Assembly (NCBI GenBank): GCA_037951105.1
Contig: JBAMJV010001398.1
Span: 1 to 64,000, forward strand
DNA: 64,000 nt
DNA from: Echinarachnius parma
Lineage: Eukaryota; Echinodermata; Echinoidea; Clypeasteroida; Echinarachniidae
Direction: 5' to 3'
The number at the start of each line of letters is the position of its first letter. Within the stretch, counting starts at the first letter, position 1. Positions 12,236 to 26,000 of the stretch are shown here, piece after piece. A model generated the notes under the pieces. That model saw only the letters and a program-made list of their open reading frames with translations, had not been told where the DNA came from and did not search any database. A program made the position numbers and the translations under genes.

Positions 12236-13539
12236 CTCCCCTGACTGCGACCATGTCATCGTAAATTAGTTTAGACGAAACCACTGGTGTAGACGATGAC
12301 TCGTAATGGCGTAGCCCAATCAATGGAGGGGGTGGGGGTGAAAATGGAATAACTGTCTTCCACGCCCCACTGGCAATGGGTTATACGCCCCACGGCCCAC
12401 TCGCAAGAGTTGGTATTATATTTTTATATTTAGGGTTCTTTTATACCTATTTGTTTGTTTCTTTTTTATTTGTTAAATAGTTATCTTTTAATATTTTTGA
12501 AATGTTAACGTTATTCACCCATTATATCAATGTTGACATTCTGAGCATCTATTACTCCCTCTTCCCGGCAAGTGTGAGAGAAAATGAATAAACGAATACA
12601 TACATGAAGCAACATATAATTTGGCCATAATTATGTTGCCCCCAAAAGGGAGTCATCATCATACATCTCCCTCATAATGATACCACCTCAACGGTGGAAA
12701 GCACCCCCCCCCCCACCCCCCCCCCCCCCCCCCCACCCCACATAGGTAAAAATAACAACAAATAAGTACATAACAGTAAATAACGCAATATTTTGTGTTG
12801 GTATTAATTCTACCCCCAAAGATATAGTCATTATAATACTCCCTCACACATAGTTATACCCCCTCCCCCATCCCTCATTATTCCTTGACTAGCTTGACTC
12901 TATCTCCGCTGCTGATGACTCGCTCCACCCCATAGGAGTTTTAGAGAGAGGGAGAAGTGCTCTTCGTTAAAGCCATTTCTCTTAAGATGCAGACGTTAAG
13001 CTAATCATATTAAGAGCCCACACAAGTCCTCGTGGAGGGGCCTCAACTATGATAATGTTTTTTCGAGTTCGTCCGCCACGACCATGTGTATAAGATGGAT
13101 GCCTATGGCGTTTTATCTCCAAGGATTGTATTTACCACTTAGACATAATCAATGTTTTCTAAGTACCCTACTTCTTTCTCTTCCCATCTATTTTCCCTTT
13201 TTATCATCCTTCAAAATGCATTTTTTCATCTTAGTTTTGTATTTCGTCTCTCTTTTTTTACCCCATCTAGTTTGTTGACACGGATAGTTCTCAAATCAAT
13301 ACGTGGTTCTTATGCTTTTTATATTCGTTGTGTGTTTTTGTTTGTTTTGTCCGTTCGTTTCTTATAATTATTAGCTCCTTTGTTTATATGTTTGTCTGTT
13401 TTTTTAAATTTTATATGTACAGTATACAGTATATGTTTGTATATGTTTGTTTTCTTTTGTTGGTTATTTCCTTATAATTATTCGTTTCTGTTTTTTTGTT
13501 TGTTTGTGTGTAGGTGTGTGCGCGTGTGTGTTTGTTTGT
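12236..13539. other. Non-coding with long poly(C) and T-rich stretches
   Basis: Poly(C) interrupted by A lies at 12703-12738. The stretch 13150-13540 is T/G-rich (ttgtttg runs) and grades into the GT microsatellite. No gene was recognised. Confidence 0.4.
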
Positions 13540-13753
<214 letters not shown>

Positions 13754-13966
13754 GTGCATGATGTGAGTTTGTATGTGTGCGTCGGTTTGTTTATGTTTGT
13801 GCGCGCGCGTGTGTGTGTATATTGGTGTGTCTGTTTGCCCGTTTGTGTGTGCCTATATGTTTGTTCGCTTGTTCGAAATCGATACAAACTCCCCAGAATA
13901 TTCTTCACACAAATAAAGCATTCAAACTTATTTATTTATCGCCCTTTTTTGTTTATTTTTCTGCAG

Positions 13967-14077
13967 GGATTCGAGTGAGTTTGAAAGGGAAGAGTAAGAC
14001 GGAATGGAAAAAAGGAAAGGACACATATACCTGGAAAGAGACGTTATTTAGCCAGTCCATTCTAGTATTTGGAGAAG
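13967..14077 (+). CDS. Arrestin-domain gene, first visible exon
   Basis: Acceptor tttctgcag and donor gaag|gtaaga. It starts by completing a codon (GG) and ends with one base that completes GAT of the next exon. It encodes GIRVSLKGKSKTEW...YTWKETLFSQ...VFGEG, the strand pair after the first beta-strands of the arrestin N domain. About 50 residues, including Met, must lie in an upstream exon that I could not find in the window. Confidence 0.85.
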
Positions 14078-17000
14078 GTAAGATATAATCGTCTTATAAT
14101 TATATATTACTATATAGTAAAACAATTAAATAACCCACCTTAATTAACCCTTCTGAGTGATAAATAGAATTGCAAGAATTCACTTGAAGACAGGTTTACG
14201 TGAACTACATGAAATAGAAGCATAGCAAGTTAACTGACTCTTATTGTACTATTCATTTAACAATATTCGCTACCGGGTGCATTTTACGAACAAATTGTTA
14301 TTAATTTACATAACAGGGGCCTTGTCGCTGAAAGAGATACAATCAACATATTGTAAGTTACAATTAATTGCAAGTCAGACAATTTGCGCGTTTCAACCAA
14401 TTAGAGTTGCGCATTTAGAACACGTGATCTGACTTACAGTTAATTGTAACTATTAATACAATCGATTGTATCTCTTTCTGCAACGGGGGCCCATATCTGT
14501 TTCGGTAGGTATCGTGACAAGCGTTGACCGTGGCTCTCAGATGGTTAAATGGAGTTCGCGCAGAGTCACGTGCAGAATATGTGTTGATCTTGACCTTTCG
14601 CTCACAACGCCTAATAATCATCTCGGCAGAAGAAAAAAAACTTGTTCCAGCTAAAGGAGTAACATAATACTAAACGCCGTCTACTAAAGATGTGAACACA
14701 GTGCGAACTGAGCGTACACCGTTAAAGGGGTCCAGTAACATTGTCCAAATCCACAAACCTTTATTACTTGGAGCTTTACAATTGTTCTCTCATACCTTGT
14801 TGTATTTCTATTACTCTTTAACTCTTTAACTGTGTACAAAGTTAGTGCAATGAGATGAAGAACTTTGCATGTTCGCCGATTTCTCTGCCATATATACATT
14901 CATTTAACATGGAATCTTCATACATAACTCAGTGAAAAATATCAGACCACGAACACCTTTTTATCAAACTTTTGTCGGTTTTTGCATAACATTAAGTCTA
15001 CATAGTCACTAGATTTAGGTTTACAGGTAGTGATTTAATGAGTATTATGACTGTGCGTGGTGTTAAAAACAAAATGGCAGCAACCTAATTGTTGCCGTTG
15101 CCCTTGGGTAGCCATTGTACGCAATGTTGATTTATTATTATCGCGTCATTATTTTGAAAAGCAATTACAGGTATTATAGAGCGCAGACTGCCGTTTAATG
15201 CGACGAGAGGACATTAACATTTAAATCATGTTGCTATTATTAGACTGAGATTTAGCGGACTGTTGCAAAGGCAATAAATCACATCCCTTTTGCTAGAAAA
15301 AAAAGGGGGAAAATACATGCATGCATGTTCTAGGACGGAAATTTAATTGAATGCGAGGGTAATAACATTGTCATCTTTCTTCTATCACGTCTGTATCTTT
15401 ATGGGCAATATAACTAAATTATTATTTCTTCTGTTATGAATGTAACAATGAACATTTCAAAAACTGCCTATACACGAAGATTGCATTTAACGTAACGGCG
15501 AGAAAATAAAACTGACATTACCCATCGTTGTTTTTGTTTTTTTAGAAAGCAATTAATGGCCATGTTCTGTGACTGCGATTTAATGTGACGCGAGAGTATT
15601 ACTAAAACACACATCATGCAATGAATGTTTCAACTTTCACTATATTAGGAGTTATTATTGTCTCGATAAAATGAGAACTGGACCTTCGATCTACTAAGTG
15701 TCCCGGATAATAACCCTCGATGTTTTTAATTAAAGGGAAAGTAAAGTTTTTAGTTGAGGGGGCGCTTCAAGAAATATTGTTTATGAGTGATTACATACAA
15801 ACTGTAATATTAGAAAATACAAAATATTAATATTAAAAGAGAAATCAGTTCAGAAACCGTTAATAAATCTACACACAGTTGTGGAAACATACCAAAGTTG
15901 CCTTCTAATTGATTCTAATAATCTTTCTATCGAATGTATAATTTTGTAAAGTTCTCACTTATTTTAAGCAATTACATTTTTTTCTAGGGGATTCAATGTT
16001 TCAGGTGTCTATCTAAAATAGCACCATTTTATGTTGATAGCTGACATTTGAATTAAAACAACGCCCTGAATTAGTTACGATGTATACCTACCAATCAAAC
16101 ATGTCAGAATGATAACTATTATTTTTCAATAATTTTCAAAATGTAAAGATAAATCTGTGAAAATCGCATGGCAAAATAAAAGGATAAAAGAAGACCAACA
16201 TTATAAACGAACGTAATTTTGGCATACCCAAAACCTTCGACTGAGGCCTACATGCATACAAGTTTGGCTAAATATTCAGTCACTCTTTTTGTATATACAG
16301 ATTAAGTAGCTACACGTGATATATCAGTTATCATCGCGTTGGCTAGAACCGTTCACTTCTCTCACTTCATAGCACGGCACAAGATTTAGAGGCAATATTG
16401 TTGGGGCCTTGACCAAAGGCTAAACATCGCTTCGGCGTTACTACGATCCAGAGTAGATAGTAACATAGCGCGTGAAGATAAACACGTATCTATTTAACCA
16501 TTGCAGCGCAACTAGTAACTGCTTATATAGATAAAATGTCACTGGTATGATATTAAAGGGATCTCGTAACATTGTCCAAATCCTCAAAATCCAATTAGAA
16601 TTCTAGCGGTTTCCTCATACCTTGTTGTATTCGTATTAAGAATAGAAGCATGGGACAGGTTTTGGTTTTCGAATTTCCCTTTCGTTTAAAAGACATTTTT
16701 AACAATTGAAGTGTTCAGATGTTAAATTATCTACTGGATAGTCGTAACCGTGAACAAAGTCAGTTCAATATAACGTCCATGTAACTTGTATCAACCATTC
16801 ATCACGTTTTGCACATGTCAACAAAGTTACTAGATCCCTTTAATTACAATTATTTGATAAGTTTGTTGCAACTTGCAAAAACAGTCGGTGATTGGTGAAA
16901 TTACTATAACGCCTGCCATTAAATGTTCCATGTTTGTGACATTATTCGTGAAAATGTAAACATGAAATGAAGATAACTATGAGCGAAAATGAACACAAAG

Positions 17001-20000
17001 GTTAATAAAAGGAACATAGTCATGGCTCAGACAAGCATTATACATGGCTTATAACGCTCTCAAACAAGTTCTTGAATATTTGCATAATAATCTTCATCAT
17101 AACCAGACCATTAGGTATTCCTATTAAACGTATACGACCATGACCGACATTTCACCTCCGTGAATAACTGTTTTGCTTATTTGCAACATCCTACATTGTT
17201 ACCGAATACATTCCATATAGATAATTCGATTGCCATTAGTGTCAGTCATATTCTAACTTAAAGGCTGGCATTTAATTTGACGCGGGGGCAGTATACAAGA
17301 GATTGCGATTTCTTGTGACAAGTTAGAGGCAAACAAATTCTACTTCTGCATGCTAAAACTGCGATTTGGATTATCATGTATAGGCGATAAAAACATAACC
17401 ATTAATTTACTAATGATGTTATAATCTAAGACTGAGATTTAATCTGACGTTTTATTGGCATTTTAAAGGTGGTTCAGATTCGTAAATCAGACGCGCGGTG
17501 CCATCTTGCAAACGCCCTGCGCACGGTGCGAAATACACATTAGGCCCGTTCTCACTGGCTTAATTAGCGCGATTTGCATCGCGATCAGAATTTCGAAATT
17601 ATTTGCGCCCGTTCACACAGGCTTATATTTTAGCGCGATTTGCATCGCGATCAGAATTTCGAAATAATTTTTCTGTTGACCGTTCACACACGCAGCGCGC
17701 GCCAAATAATCACGATAAATCCAAATAATCGCGATGATTTCTGAAAAATCGCAGAACTTATCGTGATTTGCATCGCGATCCTCATCGCGATTATTTTCAA
17801 AATTGTATGTCCACACGGCCAAAAATTTCGACATTTGGATCGCGATGCAAATTTCGAAATTTGCATCGCGATTATTTGCGCCAGTGAGAACGGGCCTACT
17901 GGCTCAGTGTTATGTAGTGCGCACAAACTAGCCTAGCTACAAAATGGCGAACCCCATGCAGTGTAGCACTTCGGACAGTGCCCTCTACATCCACACGCAC
18001 GACATTCCTTAAATTAACATTATACCTATGTTAGAAAGTGCATATAATAATTACGTAGTTCTACTAAGATTGAGTGTGCCGCGAGAGGCAATAAAACTCC
18101 CATCAACCAATCATACAAATAATTAACGCGTCTACCTTCTCTCAGACTCATTAGAACCTCGTTGAGACGAGAAGTTTTCAATTAAGTCGCTCAAATAGTA
18201 CTTGAATATAGTATTATAGCTGCTGATAATTGCGATCATTCTTCACCCGAGAAAATGGCAAATTTAACTCGCGTGCAGTTGTACAGTTTTATTATGGATT
18301 CTTTTATTGATTAATCTATAACGCGAGTGCGTAGTTTCTTAGAAATAAAGGGTTAAATGGAGACGGTCAATATTACAAATTCGACGAAAGTTTAGGCGGA
18401 TAACAACGCAATTACTCCAACATACTCGCAGACGAGAACATGTTCTAATATCAGTGATAACATTTTTGATGTCCAATCAAGATAATTGACACAAAAGTTT
18501 ACTTTGCCCGGCCATTATACACCGTTTTAATGAATTTTCACGGGATTTTACGCTGTAGTATTATATACCCGTCTTTAATAATCTTTCCCCAGTTTCGCGC
18601 TCTCTCTCACATTACCATCATAATAATCGATCGGGATGAGAAAGTGGGCGTCAGCGAACAGAAAGGGGGTCCCTTTTCCATGTAATTGATTTAGAACTAA
18701 CGTATATAGGCTAACGAGCGTATATATGGTTCGCCAAAGGTCTTAATATGTTATTAACACTTAAAGTGCCGATGGTGGCATTATCCCCCAGTTACTCACG
18801 TAGTATGTATGATACATAAAATAATGCACTATCTTTGGGCACTTGACCTATACTATAGTGTTAAACCGTGGTCTTTTGTTAACAACCAGTTCCCAGTCAA
18901 AATGTTTACTAGAATATACGGTAAATTGAATATCTTAAATAAAGTAATGAATGGGAAATGTTATGATGAAAAACATTATTTCTTAACCTAATGTTATACC
19001 GTAATTTCTGGAGTGTCGGAAAGTCGGAAACGATGTTCTTCGATTGTATGTCATCGAGTTGCGGAACAACAACATCCATTGCCCAGCCCGCGAGAGTGTC
19101 TTTCATAAAGTGCGTGACGTTGGATGATTTCATGGGTTGTGAAAATAAAAACATATCTCCTGAGTAGGTTCTAAGCTAGCAATACTAAGTTAGTCATGCA
19201 AAATAGGGCGCAGTTAAAACGTGCCCTACTAACTGTATACGCTAGCAATTAGGCCCAGTCAATCCGTAGTTATAGAGTATAAACACGGAAAATAAATATT
19301 ATTGAAAGGGAAAATATGATTACTCAGAGACCATATTCTTTGCCTAATTTGATAATTCATAACCTTCTGCAGTTTATATAGGCCCGTATTTTGTTGCGTA
19401 CTATTATGTTGCCTATATAGTTTGCTTTACAGCGATATGCATGATACCCCCCCCCCCCCCCCCATCCCCTTCCCGACACGAACAAAAATATCACATAAAA
19501 GTGAGTGTCTCTTTTATGTCTCTGATCGGTATTATAGGTTATCTGTAATAAAGACATAACATTATCATGATCATGGGTCTTTCTTCTTGTTGGCAATATT
19601 ATACAACTAAGGCATATATATAAATTATGCAAGTATATATAAATACTGTCAAAAATATATTTTTTTATAATTTGTTTGTCTTTGTTTCTGTATTCTAAAG
19701 GACCGAAGTTATCGCATGGCGTCATTTTTGTGCGGCAACACGTCATATCTTGTTCATTATCCCATGCAAACACTCAAAACGTATGTCTCATAAAATACAA
19801 GTATACGTGTCAGATTTATGCCGCTGGTTGTTTTCCTAGGTAATCACAATAAAAACATATCTCGTGAGTAGGGTCTTGGCTGAGACGGCGTAGCCCTAAT
19901 AGGGAGATAATATATAGGTGGAATATCACCAAGCACTCCCCTCAATCACCCCTCCCCCCCCCCCCCCCCCTTCTCTTACCCCTTTGAATATTGGGGCATG

Positions 20001-23000
20001 TAACATTCTTGATACATTACACTGGACTGGCTGATATGAATGCGAGGTAGGTATAGTTATAGGTAGGTATAGGTTAACATTATATTTATCGCTCACTTCA
20101 TTATACAGTAGCCTCCGTAGAAGATTCGATGCGTTTATCTTCTGAATGTTTCATTCTTAATCAGTGTTTCGAAACGTGTTTTAGGTTAATCTTTAGCAAG
20201 AAAAATATAAGCGTGAACCATGTTTCAAAACGCTGGTTGTTTGATAAACACGAAGAGATGAATGCACCCAAAAGAGTGGGAAAAAATGAAACCTAAAATA
20301 CCCTTGTCAAAACGATCGAAAATAGACGCAACATAATATAGATGGAATGGAAAGGATATCAATACTATTATCCATTTAATCCCATGCTTACGGCTATACG
20401 AGAACCTGGTGGGATATGTACAACGTCTATAACATAGGTGTTTCGAAATATTAAAGGCAATAGGTTAAAGCAACTCTCTCTCTCATCTATTCTTTACTGT
20501 ATCAATAAATCAGATCATCGTGCAAAAATATGAGTCCATTAACTTTCACTTAACCCCACCAGGGGGTGCAGGAAAAGGAAACATCCAGCCCTTCATCGCT
20601 TCTATGAACCCCCGAGTGGCTATAAAAGAGATGATTATAGCAAGGTGATCACCTTGGTAATTTACTCTGCTTACATGCGGCTCCATTCTTCATCTAACAT
20701 TTATGTTGATTATACTAGCAGGCTTTCAATGTTATGGAGAATTCGTGTATTAGTCATGCATGGTAAACGAATTGTATCATAGTTTCATATAATTATACAT
20801 TCTGATCAGTAATGCTGTTAAAATAAACTATATGCCTCTGTTTTTTTTTAAACAATGAAATCAGAGTTGCCGCAGTCACAAAAGTTTTGATTTTTAGCAA
20901 TAAACGGCCCCTTGAATCGATGCTAAAATCGATTTTAGTGTTGAGTAAAACATCATGCTCAACATGGGCGTAGGGGCACGTTCTTCTTAGAGGAGGCTGG
21001 GGGTCTTTTCCCCGAATGTATTAATTTTCACCTGACAAGCCAAAAAACACAAAAAAGGGTCCTCGGCTCTTTGATGCCTGAAAATGACATGTTTTCGATT
21101 GTTTAGTCCAAAATAACACGATTTTGCCCAATTATGATATGCTTTTGCCAGAATATGACATGAATTGCCCGAATTTCAGGTGCGATTTGCCCGGTCGAGA
21201 ATGGCCGAATATGGCTGCAGCCCCGCCTCCTACGCCTATGCAGATACAAATTCATTCGACTTGTTTGATAAATATTTTAGTCGTATACATTTTCTGAGTA
21301 TGTGTTGAAAAATTATTTCATTCCATCAGAATTATCACGCTGAGAAAATGAAGAAAAGAAATTATGCACCTATACTACCGACCATGTTGTTGCTACATTA
21401 TCTATATAAAGTACATTAATGTGCTCTCTCCGTTCGCTTTTACAACATTTTTGACCTTCAAACGCTTGAGTATACTATGTATGCATAACTTAACTGACGC
21501 ATATAATTTTGAGATTCAATTTAAAAATCATACGTTGCTTCACACAGAAGGTGGGGCTGCATTTAAACACGGGAGGGCAATTATATGTGGTACGCACTAT
21601 GACGGAGCAAGGGAGCAGAACCCCTACACTCTGCCCCTCCCCCGCCGCCTGGCCCGCCCCCGAGACTTTGATATTAATATTTGGACAAAAATCACATCAT
21701 ATTCGGGCAAAATTATTATATTTTGAGGCAAAATCAGGCAATTATCGGACAAAATCAACGAATTTTTCGGGCAAACAAACCTCAGCTCCCTGGTAATCTT
21801 GCCCGGACGGGCGCCCATAGGGAGAAGTGCGAACACGTCATAACGCCAACTTTCAAAATAGACACTTAGTCTTGTCATCAGTCTGTATATAATGTAAGAC
21901 GGGTATGTTTTCACACCCGATTGCCACTCTCAAGAGAGGTAGTTGAGTAGCGCCAAGTCCATTAATCTTCTTCTAGTCAGCTCCTTGGACCACCATTTGA
22001 GGGTTTCCGTATAGGTCTTTGGTAGCTCCAAGTCCATGCATTTTGTAGTTTTAGTCTGCTCCTTAGACCCCTTAAAGGGACTTAGTAACATTGTCCAAAT
22101 CCTCAAAATAAAATGTTAATTCTAGCGGTTCCATCATACCTTGTTGTATTCGTATTAACAATAAAATCATGGGACCGGTTTTGGTTTTTCAAATTTCCCT
22201 TTCGTTACAATGATATGTACGATTGAAGTATTGAGATAAGAAAAACTCCCCCGGAGTTTTTACAAAGTGAGTGCAGTGAGTCAGTGAATATCACTTTGCA
22301 TTTCGCTCATTACTTGGCCATACAATGTCCATTCGACTTGAAATTTTCACACAATACCCTGTGGACATATGAGATAACAACAATATACATTGCATCAACC
22401 CTTCATCATTTTTTGCACATGTCAACGAAGTTACTAGATCCCTTTAACTCCCGTTTCAGGGTTTTTGTAGCTCCAAAGACCCTATATTGTGTGCTTGTAG
22501 TCAGAGTTCCGTGAGGCACACCCCCGTCAACAAATAATTCGAGTGCCCCCCCCCCCCCCAGGTTCTATCGCAGTGAGGAAGATGTATGCCTTCATTATGT
22601 TCCCTTCATGTTGTTGATACATTATCGTTAATTTCCGAAGCACATCCATGTACTCACTCCATTTTGCTTTTACAACATCGCTTTGACCTTCAATATTGCA
22701 CTCCGACGCATGCAGATAGATGCAAGAGTCATGTAATATTATTAAACATGCGTGCATGGGGATATGGGCACATTTTTTTAGGTGGGAGGGGGGTGGCCGT
22801 CTAATATTTTAAAAGGACGTATCTCGGGTTTTACACCTGGAACACTTTACCGGGGAAAAGTTCTTTGAAATTTACAATGCAGGGGTAGATGAGGGCTCTT
22901 ACCCGAATATCATTCTTGACGATTTCACATGAAAAGCACAAACAAACAAACAAACAAACGAACGAACGAACAAACAGACGCACTAATTAAGGAAAGAAGG

Positions 23001-26000
23001 ATCTCCACAACTTCTAGAGAGGGAAGGATTGTTCACAAATTATTGAGTTTGCCTGAAATGGATATGATTTGCGCGACAATGTCATGTTTCAACCCAAAGT
23101 TGACATGAGATGGACCAAAAATGAACATTTCTCTCCGTATTTGTAGAATGCCCTTTGCCCGACATTCCATGTTTTCCCCCAAATTTGAGGCGGTATTTGC
23201 TCGAATATTGCCGTTTTCAAATTATCGAGGTTGGATAGCTAGGGGCGAGGAGGGGCTATATAGCTATCCTTCCCCACCCCACTCCGCCTCGTACCATATG
23301 TACGACGAGGATCACGTAATTTTAGAATTCAATATAAGAATCTTACGTTGGTTACAGAAAATGGAACATGGCATTTAATGAGGGGTGGGTGAATGCCAAC
23401 AATCTCACCGGCAATCTTAGTATCAACATTCTTCATAAGAATTCATTCAGCGTCTTAATTTCAGACCCCACCCCCATCCCCTTCGTCTATTACCAAAACA
23501 GTATTGATAAGACCTTGCATGTAGAGTCGGCATAAACCTATACGCATTTGGAGTCAAATTCATTCTTTGAACTTACATACATTGCAGAATCAATAATGAT
23601 GAAACGTATAATTCAAATAATATGATTCGTAAATAAGCTTCAATATCATAATGAAAAACTATGCATGGTTACCCAACTGACATGCCATTTTGGCTTTGAT
23701 TTCTATTTTCTAATGGCTTGGTCACACATAGCCGACGCACGGGGGACGCACGGCCCGCGCATTGAAATTGGAAAATAAGGTCAGTGCGTCGTTGTGCGAC
23801 CAACTTTTGTCAAGGCTCGAGCGACGCACGGCCCGCGTTTCGAAAATTATTCAAAAAGCTGGAAAATAAGATCAGATAGGTGTGCGCTAGGTGTTTGCTA
23901 GACCTCAGCCTCTGTATACATTTTAATACATAGTGAATGCCCAGCGTGTGCTCCGCGTATGTCTGACGTTGGTCTAGCGCGCTCTGCGCGTGTCTGGCGT
24001 CCTTCCGGCGTGTACGATCGTGCGTCGAGCTCGACGCACATTTTTGTGCATGCTCAAAAAATCCCACGCACACAGGTGAGTTCGACGCATGACGGCGAAT
24101 GCATAGCGTTGGTCTAGCGCGCTCGACGCATGAGTAACGAATGACGACGCACACCTAGCGAACGACGACGCACTGGCCAAAATTGCAAATTTTCAATGCG
24201 CTGGCCGTGCATCCCCCGTGCGTCGGCTATGTGTGACCGGGCCATTAAGAAGGCAAAAAATAAAGCAAAACAAAGACAACATTCTGATAAACAATATGAA
24301 TGAACGTACATGCATATTAATCATTCTGCAATAGTTGACGTAATGAAAATGAATATTCCATCGTTTTGTAAATACTCAAGATTGCGTTATCATAATTAGC
24401 ATGATTAATATGTTTCTCACTCGTTTGACTGTGATATTCATATCCATCACCACATCCTCACCATGTGCAGATGACCATAATAAAGCGCTCATAATCAAAC
24501 AATTATTAATATAATTACTTAATTGGGTTTAATGTTGGTTATTTTACTACCGGTGAACATCTCTAGCACGTGTTGACTTCTGCTATTGATTCTAGCTAGT
24601 TGCCTTTTCCGGTCAAGCAGAAAATACGCGTTCAATGATAATGTTTTCCCTTTTCCCGCCTTATTTTTGTATATCGATATATTATATACAACAACAAAAA
24701 GGCGGGAAGAGGGGAAACATTACCATTGAAGCCAGGCGTAGATTCACTCTCCCGCGGAATTTCTATTTTGGCCTACTCGCTATCGATCGATTCTACGTTC
24801 ATTCATTGGCGTATCTTCATACAATGCAGGGAGGTGGTAAGGGAGTAACTCCCCTCCCCCGCTCAGTGGAAAGATGTACCCCCCCCCCCCCCCCCCTAGC
24901 AGTCGACACCTGGGCGAAAATAGTGAATAAAGAAATACATGTCACACATGTTATGTTATGCAAAGCTGCCCGACCCCTCGTGGGAATAAATTAAAACATC
25001 TCTTTACCACCCCCCCCCCCCCTTCATGCCTCATGTGTTAGTTGATATCGGCTTCGCCCTTGCTATATGGTATCGATCGATGCGCCGTTCATTATTTTGT
25101 GAGCGCGCCAAATTGTGTTTACCTTCCTGCCAAAAGGCAATATCATTACTGAAATCATCGTTTCCTGCACGGCTGACTATAAGGATGGTCAAGGAGACAA
25201 GAAGGATAAACAATTATAGTATAGTGATTATCAAAAATAATAGTCATTACTAAATGGAATTTAGGAAAGTATATATGATATGATTTGCAATATAGAGTGT
25301 TAATTTTTCCCGCCCTCATATTATATAGCCAATGACATTTCAAGCATGATTGTTTTCTGCACGGCTAGCTAAGTTTGGTAATATCTCTTTGGTATGGTCA
25401 AGAAAGATAAATAGTGAAGATTTAATTGTCAAAATTATAGTCATTACCAAAATGAATTTGAGGAAAGTATGATATAAGTTGCTATAAGTATTACACATTG
25501 TGTGAGTGTGTTTATTTTCCCGCCATCCTAGCCAACGCCATTACCAAATTGATTATTTCCTGCACTGCTGACTATTAATTGGTCAAGGAAACAAGAAAGA
25601 TAAATAATTATAGTATAATGAATATTAAAATTGATAGTCATTACTAAATTGAATTTAGGGAAGTATGAAATGAGATGCTATAAAGTTAAATGACGACACC
25701 ATGTCTGTGCGAGTGTGTTTATTTTCCCCGCCATGCTTGCCAATGCCATTACCAAAACGATTGTGTGCTAACTATAATAAGAGTGTTAAATGAAAGATAT
25801 TATGTAGTTCATATTTTAAAACAGTCATTATCAAATTGAATTGGGGAAAAGTATTATATGTTTCGCTATACTAAACAATGAAATGATTGCACCAAGTGCG
25901 AGAGAGTTAATTTTCCCGCCAAACCTATATAGCCAGTGCAATTACCAAAATTATTTCTTTTTCTGCATGCACGGCTAGGTATTCAAGGTGAAACAATTTT

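Noticed and set aside
23810..24311. Several Arg/Ser-rich open frames
   Set aside because: They lie within the GC-rich MITE 23711-24247 and follow its repeated gacgcac words.
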